A stretch of 64,000 nucleotides of DNA, taken from assembly GCF_023955655.1 (NCBI RefSeq), contig NZ_JAMXHT010000001.1, forward strand, positions 186,001-250,000. Direction: 5' to 3'. Position 1 is the first letter of the stretch. Each line of letters opens with the position of its first letter. The translations under genes were made by a program, and so were the position numbers. Below, one piece after another: positions 37,279 through 44,877 of this stretch. The notes beneath the pieces were generated by a model, which was not told the DNA's origin, ran no database searches, and saw nothing but the letters and a program-made list of their open reading frames with translations. The DNA is from Ralstonia soli. Lineage in GTDB: Bacteria; Pseudomonadota; Gammaproteobacteria; Burkholderiales; Burkholderiaceae.

Positions 37279-37739
37279 GCGCCGCAGTAGCGTTCAAGCA
37301 AGGCCGCTTCCGTCTCGTGCACCTCGACAGGAAAACTCGCAGCACCGGCAAACGCCAAATAGCGCGCGCGATGCTGGCCGTTCCGGAAGGAGGCTATGCC
37401 TTCCTTCTCCAAGCCGATTGAGCCGAGCAGTGTGCGACGGTGTCGCGTCTTGAACGTGACATACGGCATCTCGGGAATTCTTGGCTGGCTGGGGTCGAGG
37501 AACTCGCGGATGCCACGGGCCTTTCCTGGATACCAGTCGGCCACTGGCGGCAGCACATAGTCGGTGGTGTCGCGATCTGCGCAGGCGAGCAACTTTCGCG
37601 CATCGACCATCACGACCCGATGGCGCGAATCGTCGGATACAAACACACGCTTCAGGCGCGCGAATTCATACGGCTCGTGATTACGAAGCCGGACGTTCCA
37701 AATCTCGACATCACTGCGAAGCGCCTGATCGACTTCCAT
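37275..37739 (-). CDS. ParB/fertility-inhibition-factor-like hypothetical protein
   Basis: A 154-residue protein whose second half has SFRNGQHRARYLAFAGAASF, an arrangement like the substrate-binding motif (F..GRHR...) of ParB-type and plasmid fertility-inhibition-factor-type proteins. The first half has VVMVDARKLLACADRD. Function is unknown; the resemblance is one motif. It is followed by an overlapping 88-residue gene. The pair looks plasmid-derived, in line with the KfrA-like gene in the same transposon. Confidence 0.5.
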   Translation of the reverse strand: MEVDQALRSDVEIWNVRLRNHEPYEFARLKRVFVSDDSRHRVVMVDARKLLACADRDTTDYVLPPVADWYPGKARGIREFLDPSQPRIPEMPYVTFKTRHRRTLLGSIGLEKEGIASFRNGQHRARYLAFAGAASFPVEVHETEAALLERYCGA

Positions 37740-37995
37740 GCCATCCCCGCAAGAAGTAGTTCTGCAAACGAGGGATTATGCCGAAGGGGGACGACAACAT
37801 GGCACTGCATCCTGCCTTTCTACAGGCTAGCCCTTTTTGCACGGGCTCCCAAGCGCATCGGCCCGTCCGTGCGAGCAAAAAAAGGCTCTATGAGCCACAC
37901 GTAGACGAGGCGGAAGGCAATATGCCTACCCGCGACAGCCTGGGAAGCTGCGCAAGCTCTCATTCAGGAGATCAAATGGCTGGGAGGTGGCGCGA
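37740..37995. other. no gene recognised
   Basis: A gap of about 255 bases in the transposon cargo. A plus-strand frame crosses it (37,778-38,089) but is rich in Arg/Cys/Ser and looks like a shadow. Confidence 0.35.
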
Positions 37996-38226
37996 TCAAT
38001 GCACGATAAGAGACGGTCGTCGTCCGTCTGGGCGGGCATGTCCGCAAGCCTTGAGAAACGCCTGCCCTTGTAACGTCACCCGAGCGTAGCTGCGGGCTGG
38101 GCCATCACACTCTAGCGCGACCAGTTTGCGTTCAATCAACGCATCAACGTCCTCAGGGTCCAGCTCGCAGGATTCCGCGCTGTCGCTAATCAAGAGCAAA
38201 ACCGCAAATTCATGGGGACTCAGCAC
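37996..38226 (-). CDS. small hypothetical protein, winged-helix-like
   Basis: A 76-residue protein starting at GTG 38,226, chosen because AGGAGG lies six bases upstream. Sequence VLSPHEFAVLLLISDSA then DPEDVDALIERKLVALE and ARVTLQGQAFLKACG resembles a small helix-turn-helix with a beta-wing (a marker of a strand and end-of-chain TLQGQAFL seen in plant- and plasmid-borne regulators), but no family is certain. It lies downstream of the mgtC-family gene on the same strand and may belong to its transcript. Confidence 0.5.
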   Translation of the reverse strand: MLSPHEFAVLLLISDSAESCELDPEDVDALIERKLVALECDGPARSYARVTLQGQAFLKACGHARPDGRRPSLIVH

Positions 38227-38410
38227 AGGTACCTCCTGCTTGTCGGTCTGTTCTTTCCCTTTTGCCTTTTGGATCGGCGCCTTCAGGAAGAGAAAGCATA
38301 GGCATGTACGAGTCACCGTTCAAGGTGACCGCGGGCATCTCGTCGGGATGGACGAAGGCGACAGTTGCTCGCCTGGCCAAGCGGAATGCTGGTGGCATGG
38401 CCGTTACAGA

Positions 38411-39088
38411 CTACTTAATGCGTCGGCACTCTCGGACACCAGGCATGCCCTCAAACCGCAAGCAGATCGCCTCGAACTCGTTGGTGGTGGCGCGTGAGAA
38501 CGCGATGGAGACCTCATCAAGATCAGGATCATCATCTGATTGCTGCACGATGAACTGCTTGACGCGAACGCTTCCCGTGCCCAGCGCCCCGTGGACGGTA
38601 GCCAGCGTTACGCTGCCGCGTTCGGTGAGAAGCTGGATACCGCGCTGCTGCTTGACTGAGATGAATCGGCGCTCTAGCGGTTTAACGCCGGCGAGGATGA
38701 GCAAGATGATCGCGGTGGCGCCGACTGCAGCCACATACATGCCACCGCCAACTGCCAGCCCTATCCCGGCAACTGACCAAAGGCTTGCCGCTGTCGTCAG
38801 GCCACGAACAACTTCACCTCGCAGCAAAATCGATCCAGCGCCGAGAAAGCCAATGCCTGAAACCACCTGGGCTGCCACGCGAGAGGGGTCGAGCACGACG
38901 TTCGGCTGGCCAAGTGCATCAGCAAATCCAAATGCGGAGACCAGCATGATTAGGGCTGCACCAACGCAGACGAGCATGTGCGTGCGCAGGCCAGCCGCCC
39001 AATTCAAACGTTCCCGCTCGAAGCCGATCACGCTGCCAAGCCCTGCAGCAAGGACGAGGCGAAGCAATAATTCAACGTTGTTGATCAT
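38411..39088 (-). CDS. MgtC/SapB family membrane protein
   Basis: A 225-residue inner-membrane protein of the MgtC/SapB family. The first 140 residues give about four helices and the family blocks LAAGLGSVIGFERERLN, GLRTHMLVCVGAALIML and GIGFLGAGSILLRG. The C-terminal 80 residues form a soluble ACT-like domain. Family members help bacteria grow at low magnesium or inside hosts, partly by acting on ATP synthase; they are not proven Mg pumps. I chose ATG 39,088 (MINNVELL) because AGGAG precedes it. As transposon cargo it may confer stress tolerance. Confidence 0.9.
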   Translation of the reverse strand: MINNVELLLRLVLAAGLGSVIGFERERLNWAAGLRTHMLVCVGAALIMLVSAFGFADALGQPNVVLDPSRVAAQVVSGIGFLGAGSILLRGEVVRGLTTAASLWSVAGIGLAVGGGMYVAAVGATAIILLILAGVKPLERRFISVKQQRGIQLLTERGSVTLATVHGALGTGSVRVKQFIVQQSDDDPDLDEVSIAFSRATTNEFEAICLRFEGMPGVRECRRIK

Positions 39089-39151
39089 ATAGCTCCTCGA
39101 CTTGCTGATTGGCTCCACCGTCAGTTGTTCGGTCGGAGTGTGCAGCGCAGG

Positions 39152-39373
39152 CTACCGGCGCTTCTGTCGGTGGATCTCGCGGCCGGCGTAGATCACCATG
39201 AACACCCCGATCAACACTGCCCCGACAGCCAGCGACTCGTCAAGCTGGGTGACATGCTCTGATTCCTTCATGTAGCGCCAGAGCACCACGCCGACGGCTG
39301 TCATGAATGCACCGAAAGCCAGCCCCCATCCCGGTCCGGCGGTTCGTACCTGCCACCTATGGGACTGTTTCAT
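39152..39373 (-). CDS. small two-helix membrane protein
   Basis: A 73-residue protein with two predicted membrane helices (WGLAFGAFMTAVGVVLW and AVGAVLIGVFMVIYAG) joined by a charged loop, and a basic end (REIHRQKRR). GGGGAACGTC precedes the ATG. It lies 63 bases upstream of the mgtC-family gene on the same strand, so the two may be cotranscribed. Family unknown. Confidence 0.6.
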   Translation of the reverse strand: MKQSHRWQVRTAGPGWGLAFGAFMTAVGVVLWRYMKESEHVTQLDESLAVGAVLIGVFMVIYAGREIHRQKRR

Positions 39374-39608
39374 GACGTTCCCCTGTGTGCCTCAACGCTC
39401 GAGGTGATTTCACAAGGCTACAAACATGCCGGAGCAAAGGCCAGGGGAATCTCCTGCCGCTGGCCAGCATTCCTGGATCGCGCCGTTTCTGGCTTTCTGT
39501 ACCGAGGCACTGGATGGCGCCCCATCCATAATGTCCTCACATAGGATAATCCGCCATTATCAAGTGTGAATTTTCGGCACGGACCAACCCGCTTGACGGC
39601 TTCCATTG

Positions 39609-39639
39609 GTACGTATATACATAGTACGTAATACGGTAC
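39609..39639. promoter_or_regulatory. GTAC-repeat operator upstream of tnpT/kfrA-like gene
   Basis: GTAC occurs three times in 31 bases (39,609; 39,624; 39,636). The central part forms a palindrome, ACGTATATACATAGTACGT (39,611-39,629). It lies 18-48 bases before the start. KfrA-type proteins repress their own promoters through such repeated sites, so this is a likely autoregulatory operator and may also be part of the resolution site. Confidence 0.55.
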
Positions 39640-39656
39640 GAAATTGTAGGAGAGCC

Positions 39657-40649
39657 ATGGCCCGCGCCGGACTGAGCCGCCTGGATATCAAACGCGCCCG
39701 CGATTCACTGCTCGCACAGGGGCAGCACCCGTCGATCGATGCGATACGTATCGCGCTCGGCAATACCGGCTCGAAGACAACGATCCACCGCTATCTGAAG
39801 GAACTAGAAGACGAGGAAGGCGCGACGCTCAAGCGGGCCGGCTCGACCTCTGACGCCATCTTGGATCTGGTGGGCAGACTGGCGGCGCGCCTGCATGAGG
39901 AGGCGCAGTCAGTGGTCGACCAGCAGGTTGCGGCCGCCGCCGCACAGCGCCAACAAGTCCGGGCGGAGGCCGACAAGCTGGCTGCGGAGCTCGCCACGCT
40001 TCGCGGCGAGCTGGCGCAGGCTCACACCACCCTTTCCGACATGCAGGCCGCGCACAGCGACGCACAGGCGGCGCTGCAGCAGCGAGCCCTGGAGGCCGAA
40101 CGGCGGGCGCAGCAGGTCCAGGACCTCACCGAACGACTGACCGAGCACGAAGGCTTCCGGCGCTCGTTGGAGGAGAAGCTGCAGCACGCACACCAAGCAC
40201 TGGAGCACTTCCGCAACGCCAGCAAGGAACAGCGCGACCAGGATGCCCGTCGGCACGAGCAACAGGTCCAGCAACTACAGGTGGAACTCCGGCAGGCCAA
40301 CCAGACGTTGATCGTCAAGCAGGGGGAGATCACGCAGTTGAACAAGGACGGCGCGCGGCTGGTCGCCGAAGCCGGCGCCGCAGCCAAGCGAGTCCGCGAG
40401 CTGGAGGCGCGGGGCGAGCAGGTGCAGACTGAATTGAGTCAGGCGAAAGCACACCAGGCTCGGACGGAAGCGGAGCGCGATGCCCTGCGTGCGGCGATGC
40501 AGGCGCAAACCGAGGATCTCACGGCCACTCGCACGGAGCGAGAGCAGATGGCTGCAGAGCTAGCCAAGCTGACCGCACGCCTTGAAACCCAGCAGCTGTT
40601 GTTGACTGATTATCGGACGCGGCTCGGCTTGGCCAACCCCGCAGGCTGA
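39657..40649 (+). CDS. tnpT: KfrA/TnpT-like coiled-coil DNA-binding protein
   Basis: The 330-residue protein begins with a KfrA_N-type helix-turn-helix (about 1-60, LSRLDIKRARDSLLAQ...SKTTIHRYLKELE) and continues as a nearly unbroken coiled coil from about residue 85 to 315 (heptads rich in Ala, Gln, Glu, Arg). Plasmid KfrA has this design, as does TnpT, the accessory protein for TnpS-mediated cointegrate resolution in Tn4651-type transposons. The tnpS-like gene in the same element supports TnpT. ATG 39,657 follows TAGGAGAG. It is 3.6 kb from tnpS with cargo between. Confidence 0.8.
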   Translation: MARAGLSRLDIKRARDSLLAQGQHPSIDAIRIALGNTGSKTTIHRYLKELEDEEGATLKRAGSTSDAILDLVGRLAARLHEEAQSVVDQQVAAAAAQRQQVRAEADKLAAELATLRGELAQAHTTLSDMQAAHSDAQAALQQRALEAERRAQQVQDLTERLTEHEGFRRSLEEKLQHAHQALEHFRNASKEQRDQDARRHEQQVQQLQVELRQANQTLIVKQGEITQLNKDGARLVAEAGAAAKRVRELEARGEQVQTELSQAKAHQARTEAERDALRAAMQAQTEDLTATRTEREQMAAELAKLTARLETQQLLLTDYRTRLGLANPAG

Positions 40650-40770
40650 GTGCGCCCACAACCATCTGCGCTGCAACGTGGGATGGTGGCCGATATTCGG
40701 TGAAAACGGCTTATTTACTGCGCAGTGAATATGTCGCCTATAGCGCTGATCCCGGCTGGCGCCAGGGCGA

Positions 40771-40808
40771 GAAACCGCCAGTTTCCGCACGAAAAGGACG
40801 GCAATCAC
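40771..40808 (-). repeat. subterminal copy of the right terminal repeat
   Basis: GAAACCGCCAGTTTCCGCAC and the following bases match 31 of 39 positions of the true right repeat that starts 85 bases further on at 40,856, in the same orientation. It lacks the full CCCC terminus. It may be an old transposon end left inside, or an extra transposase site. Confidence 0.65.
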
Positions 40809-40855
40809 GAAAACACTGAATTCCCAAAGCGTTGATCTGAAACGGAAATTCGGGC

Positions 40856-40893
40856 GAAACCGCCAGATTTTGCACGCAAAGGACGACTACCCC
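40856..40893 (-). repeat. right terminal inverted repeat of Tn3-family transposon
   Basis: 38 bases ending GACGACTACCCC on the plus strand, the complement of the left repeat with two mismatches. The GTTTT duplication follows at once. Confidence 0.95.
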
Positions 40894-40898
40894 GTTTT
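40894..40898. repeat. right target-site duplication GTTTT
   Basis: Identical to 30,225-30,229. Removing the transposon plus one copy would restore CCGC-GTTTT-GGTTCACG. Confidence 0.92.
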
Positions 40899-40944
40899 GG
40901 TTCACGTAAGTCTGAACTTTCCTGATAACGGCGGCCGACAGCGG

Positions 40945-41886
40945 CTAACGAGCCCCGTCGATCTGCCAGACCACATCCGCTTTCCACGATTCCGACGCAA
41001 TGAATTGCTTGAGCCTGTCTTGCAGCAGAGCGGTCCAGGCAGCGGCGAAGCGGGAAGGGGGATTCTCGCGCAGGGTCGTGATCGCCACGTTCGAACGGAT
41101 GCCGGGACGGCCAATGCGATGCGCCACAAGTTCACCGCGCGCGATCTCCTCCTTGATCGCGATGTAGGTCAGGATCGAATAGCCAGCACCGGACTTCACC
41201 AGTTGCTTGGTCAGCGACACGCTGTCGACTTCCAGGGCGACGCGCAGGCGCACACCGTGCTGAATCGCCGCCTGTTCGACCAGGCGCCGATTGCTGTGCG
41301 GCAGGCCGGGCAGGATCAGAGGAATGCTGGCCAGGTCTCGAATCTGGTATTCGCGCTGATCGGCTTCTGAGCCGGGCGGCCCCACGAGGATCATGGGCTC
41401 GCTGAACAATGGGCGCACGTGGAACGCATCCAGCGGCGGCTGGTTGTAGACGACGGCGAGGTCAACACGCCGATCCAGCACCCACTCCTGCAGCGAACTG
41501 CTCAGGCCTTCACGCACGTGCAGCGATACCTGGGGCCACTGCGCCCTGAAGGCTTGAACGAGATCGGCGCCGATCAGCGCCCCCATGGTCGGCGGCAGGC
41601 CAACGGCCAGATGCCCGCGCTCTTCGTCCGCGCTAGCGCGGACGTCTTCGCTGGTTTCGCTGAGGAGGTGCGTAATCATTTCAGCCCGCTCCAGCAGACG
41701 CGATCCCGCCGAGGTGAGCCGAACGCCGCGGCCATGCCGCACCAGCAGCGGCACCCCAATCTCCGCTTCCAGTTTTGCAATCTGTCGACTCAGCGCAGGT
41801 TGCGCGATGTACAGCTCGGCCGCGGCGCGGCTGAAACTTCCCGCACGCGCCACGCGGATGAAGCTCTTCAGTTCTCGGATGTCCAT
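40945..41886 (-). CDS. LysR family transcriptional regulator
   Basis: The 313-residue LysR-type regulator has the N-terminal winged helix (MDIRELKSFIRVARAGSFSR, then AAAELYIAQPALSRQIAKLE) and a periplasmic-binding-like effector domain (about 90-300). I chose ATG 41,886, where the conserved MDIREL start lies; the frame extends to 41,931. It is divergent from the nine-gene catabolic cluster on its right and should activate it on binding the substrate or an intermediate. Nested inverted repeats fill the shared promoter region. Its 3' end lies 47 bases from the transposon duplication, so the insertion just misses it. Confidence 0.93.
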   Translation of the reverse strand: MDIRELKSFIRVARAGSFSRAAAELYIAQPALSRQIAKLEAEIGVPLLVRHGRGVRLTSAGSRLLERAEMITHLLSETSEDVRASADEERGHLAVGLPPTMGALIGADLVQAFRAQWPQVSLHVREGLSSSLQEWVLDRRVDLAVVYNQPPLDAFHVRPLFSEPMILVGPPGSEADQREYQIRDLASIPLILPGLPHSNRRLVEQAAIQHGVRLRVALEVDSVSLTKQLVKSGAGYSILTYIAIKEEIARGELVAHRIGRPGIRSNVAITTLRENPPSRFAAAWTALLQDRLKQFIASESWKADVVWQIDGAR

Positions 41887-41906
41887 GCTTGCGCTCAGAT
41901 ATGCTG

Positions 41907-41972
41907 TAGAAGCATAGCTTTGTATGTTCACATGGTCTTTGTCAAGAAAAGACCATCAATCTATGCTTTCTA
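41907..41972. promoter_or_regulatory. nested inverted repeats in LysR-cluster promoter
   Basis: Outer pair: TAGAAGCATAG (41,907-41,917) and CTATGCTTTCTA (41,961-41,972), one inserted T. Inner pair: ATGGTCTTT (41,932-41,940) and AAAGACCAT (41,948-41,956), exact, with a 7-base centre. Two such sites between a LysR gene and its divergent target fit the recognition and activation sites of LysR regulators. Confidence 0.6.
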
Positions 41973-42135
41973 CAAATAACAAATCACCAAACTCGTACAG
42001 GAGACGGCTCGCCCTCAGGCCAAACGGCCGGGCGGTCACGCCTCCCAGTGACGACCGCCTTTCAAGCAATACAAGTCCAGCAAGCAGGTGCCGGTGGTAA
42101 CGCAGAGCCCTGAACGACTGGACGCAGGAGACACC

Positions 42136-43452
42136 ATGAAACATCTGAAGAAGCTGCATGTGCAGGTCTTGATCGGCCTGGCGTGTGCGGTCGTCCTCGG
42201 CATCGTTGCCCCGCAGTGGGCCATTGCCATGAAACCCATCGGGCAGGCGTTCATTGCACTGCTGAAGATGATGCTGGCCCCGATCATCTTCTGCACGCTG
42301 GTGCAGGGCCTGGCGCACGTGCGGGATCTGCGCATGCTGGGCCGCATGGGGGTGAAGTCGCTGCTGTACTTTGAAGTGGTGAGTACGGTCGCCATGGTGC
42401 TGGGCTTTGTGCTCGTCAACGTGTTCGAGCCGGGCGTCGGGCTGCACGCCACCAACTTGGCCGAAAGCGCTGATGCAGTGAAGGCCACGAGCAACGCTGG
42501 CGGCATCTCGGCCGTCAATTACCTGCTCAGCCTGATTCCACACACGCTTGTCGACGCCTTTGCCAAGGGCGACATCGTGCAGGTGCTGATCATCTCGATC
42601 CTGGCGGGCTTGGCGTTGAATCTGTCTGTGGGGCCCGACTCGGTGCTGCTGCGCGGTATGGATGAAGCGCAGAAGGTGCTGTTCCGCATGCTCGGCTTCA
42701 TCATGAAGCTGGCACCGCTGGGCGCGTTCGGTGCCATGGCGGCGGCTGTGGGCAGCTACGGCGGCGTGACGCTGCTGTATCTGCTCAAGGTCATCGTGCT
42801 GTACTACGCCGCCTCGCTGCTGTTCGTGTTCGGCGTGCTCAGCTCGATCAGCTGGATGATCGGCCTGCCTTACTTCAGCGTGCTCAAGCTGATTCGCGAC
42901 GAGATGCTGCTGATCTTCGGCACGGCCTCGAGTGAGGTGGCCTTCCCGCGTCTGGTGGAGAAGCTGCAGCGTGCAGGTTGCGATGAAGCCGTGGTCGGTT
43001 TCGTTCTGCCCGCCGGCTATAGCTTCAACCTCGACGGCACCTCGATCTACATGGCCATTGCCGTGGGCTTCATTGCACAGGCGACGGATACGCCGTTCTC
43101 GCTGTGGCAGCAACTCGGGTTGCTCGCCATCCTGAGCCTGACCTCCAAGGGTGGCACGACGGTTGCCGGCGGCGCATTCGTCAAGCTGGCGGCCACGCTG
43201 CAATCGGTGCGCTCGCTGCCCGTGGCGGGCCTGGGCCTGCTGTTCGGCATCGACCGTGTGATGGCCATTGCGACCGCGCTCGTCAATGTGGTGGGCAACA
43301 CCATGGCGGTCTTCGCTATCGCCCGTTGGGAAGGCGCGTTCGACGCGGAAGCCTTCCATCGCGAAACCGGCGGGCAGGCCCGTTCTTCTCTCCTCAAGCT
43401 GCAGAAGCCCGCCGCACGAGCTGCGGTTGCGCAAGACGCACTCACTCACTGA
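42136..43452 (+). CDS. dctA: dicarboxylate/amino acid:cation symporter (DctA-like)
   Basis: The 438-residue DAACS-family transporter has about eight membrane helices plus re-entrant loops. Key blocks: KPIGQAFIALLKMMLAPIIF, the Ser-rich-loop region TASSEVAFPRLVEKL, GYSFNLDGTSIYMAIAV (NLDGT motif) and LTSKGGTTVAGGAFVKLA. These bind a C4-dicarboxylate and coupling cations. I chose ATG 42,136 (MKHLKKLHV), preceded by CAGGAGA. It heads the LysR-controlled cluster and probably imports its acidic substrate. DctA is the family name; the true ligand may be another dicarboxylate or tricarboxylate. Confidence 0.92.
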   Translation: MKHLKKLHVQVLIGLACAVVLGIVAPQWAIAMKPIGQAFIALLKMMLAPIIFCTLVQGLAHVRDLRMLGRMGVKSLLYFEVVSTVAMVLGFVLVNVFEPGVGLHATNLAESADAVKATSNAGGISAVNYLLSLIPHTLVDAFAKGDIVQVLIISILAGLALNLSVGPDSVLLRGMDEAQKVLFRMLGFIMKLAPLGAFGAMAAAVGSYGGVTLLYLLKVIVLYYAASLLFVFGVLSSISWMIGLPYFSVLKLIRDEMLLIFGTASSEVAFPRLVEKLQRAGCDEAVVGFVLPAGYSFNLDGTSIYMAIAVGFIAQATDTPFSLWQQLGLLAILSLTSKGGTTVAGGAFVKLAATLQSVRSLPVAGLGLLFGIDRVMAIATALVNVVGNTMAVFAIARWEGAFDAEAFHRETGGQARSSLLKLQKPAARAAVAQDALTH

Positions 43453-43463
43453 GCAAGACTCAC

Positions 43464-44024
43464 ATGCAACGCATTCCCGCCCTCAATCCTGATGCGCTGG
43501 ACGCAGAACAGCGCGCCGTGTACGACGCCATTGCCAATGGCCCCCGCAAGGGTGTGCGAGGCCCGCTGGCTGTCTGGCTGCATCGTCCGCTGCTTGCCGA
43601 CCGCGCACAGGCGCTCGGACGTTATTGCCGCTACGACAGCAGCCTGCCGCCGCGCCTGTCTGAACTTGCCATCCTGTTCATGGGCCGTTACTGGCTGGCG
43701 GAGTACGAATGGGCCGCGCATAAGCCGTTCGCGCTCGAGGCTGGTGTGTCACCGGCCGTGATCGACGCCATTCGTGACGGCATGAACCCCGCGTTCGAGC
43801 AGCGTGACGAGGCACTCGTCTTTGCGTTCCTCACACAACTGCATGCAAAGCGTGAGGTGGACGACGGCCTGTACGCGGAGCTTCTCGATGCCATCGGGCA
43901 GGACGGCTTGGTCGATCTGGTCGGCATTGCCGGGTACTACACGCTCATCTCCATGACCATCAAGGCATTCAATGTGCCCGCGCCGGCCGGTGCGACGCCG
44001 GAACTGCCGACGCAATTGCAATAA
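43464..44024 (+). CDS. carboxymuconolactone decarboxylase family protein
   Basis: A 186-residue all-helical protein of the CMD/AhpD-like family: RGPLAVWLHRPLLADRAQALG, LPPRLSELAILFMGRYWLAEYEW and DLVGIAGYYTLISMTIKAF. The CxxC pair of AhpD peroxidases is absent, so a decarboxylase/isomerase-like or unknown role is more likely than thiol peroxidase. It lies 11 bases after dctA in the catabolic cluster; nearby lactone-acting enzymes (PDC-lactonase-like, SMP-30) support action on a lactone or its product. Confidence 0.85.
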   Translation: MQRIPALNPDALDAEQRAVYDAIANGPRKGVRGPLAVWLHRPLLADRAQALGRYCRYDSSLPPRLSELAILFMGRYWLAEYEWAAHKPFALEAGVSPAVIDAIRDGMNPAFEQRDEALVFAFLTQLHAKREVDDGLYAELLDAIGQDGLVDLVGIAGYYTLISMTIKAFNVPAPAGATPELPTQLQ

Positions 44025-44041
44025 GCAACGAGGAATTCACT

Positions 44042-44875
44042 GTGCAAGCAACGACCGAATTTGAACAAGCCACGGCCGCGGGCCGTCTGGCAGGCAAGGT
44101 GGCCATCGTGACCGGCGCGGGCTGCGTCGGCCCCGGCTGGGGTAACGGCCGCGCCGTGGCTGTGCTGTTTGCGATGGCGGGTGCGCGCGTCTTTGCCGTC
44201 GACAAGAGCCTCGAAGCCATGGAAGAAACGGTACGCCGCGTGCGCGAGGCTAACGGGGACGTCACGCCGTACACCTGCGACGTGACTGACACCACCGCCG
44301 TCAAAGGCATGGTCGATGCCTGCGTGGAGCAGTACGGCCGGGTGGACATTCTGGTCAACAACGTGGGCGGCTCGGCTGCCGGCGGTCCAGTGGCGCTGTC
44401 CGAAGACAAGTGGGATGCGCAGGTCGCGTTCAACCTCAAGAGCGTCTATCTGACCTGCAAGCACGTGCTGCCGGTGATGGAAGCGCAGGGCGGCGGTGCG
44501 ATCGTCAATACGGCGTCCACGTCGGGCATCCGCTGGACGGGCTCGGCGCAAGTGGCTTACGCCGCGTGCAAGGCCGGCGTGATTCAGCTCTCCAAGGTGG
44601 TGGCTGTGGAGTATGCGAAGAAGGGCATTCGCGTGAATACCGTGGTGCCGGGGCAATTGCATACGCCTATGGTGGAAGTGCGCCTGGCCGGCCAGCGCTC
44701 CGGTGGCGATGTCGACAAGTTGTTGGAAAGTCGCCTTGCCCGCATTCCGCTTGGCTTCATGGGCGACGGGCGCGACACCGCGCATGCCGCGCTGTTCCTC
44801 GCTTCGGACGAGGCGCGCTTTATTACCGGTACCGAGGTCGTGGTCGACGGCGGCATGACGGCGCGGTGCGACTGA
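44042..44875 (+). CDS. SDR family oxidoreductase
   Basis: A 277-residue NAD(P)-dependent SDR: TGAGCVGPGWGNGRAVA (a variant cofactor loop with the Gly residues retained), NNVGG, NTASTSG, YAACKAGV and TEVVVDGG. GAGGAATTC precedes the GTG start. The variant loop matches that of the SDR at 4716, so they belong to the same branch of sugar- or alicyclic-alcohol-type dehydrogenases. The next gene starts two bases after its stop. It probably oxidises a hydroxyl group on the cluster's substrate. Confidence 0.9.
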   Translation: MQATTEFEQATAAGRLAGKVAIVTGAGCVGPGWGNGRAVAVLFAMAGARVFAVDKSLEAMEETVRRVREANGDVTPYTCDVTDTTAVKGMVDACVEQYGRVDILVNNVGGSAAGGPVALSEDKWDAQVAFNLKSVYLTCKHVLPVMEAQGGGAIVNTASTSGIRWTGSAQVAYAACKAGVIQLSKVVAVEYAKKGIRVNTVVPGQLHTPMVEVRLAGQRSGGDVDKLLESRLARIPLGFMGDGRDTAHAALFLASDEARFITGTEVVVDGGMTARCD

Positions 44876-44877
44876 TC

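Larger units (their letters stand above)
30230..40893. mobile_element. complete Tn3-family transposon, 10,664 bp
   Basis: The element is bounded by 38-bp inverted repeats beginning GGGGTAGTCGT and ending TCTGGCGGTTTC, differing at two positions, and by a perfect 5-bp duplication (GTTTT). It encodes a Tn3-type TnpA (31,824), a convergent tyrosine recombinase (34,777) and a coiled-coil TnpT/KfrA-like protein (39,657), the resolution pair of Tn4651-type elements instead of a serine resolvase. Passengers are a 2H-phosphoesterase/nucleotidyltransferase pair, an MgtC-family protein and small genes. It sits between the recombinase at 28,332 and the LysR gene. I see no break in tnpA, so it may be active. 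Confidence 0.95.

Noticed and set aside
41956-43449. 497-codon minus-strand frame opposite the DctA-like gene
   Set aside because: Composition (Gln/His/Arg-rich) is that of an antisense shadow, and the plus-strand gene has clear family motifs.
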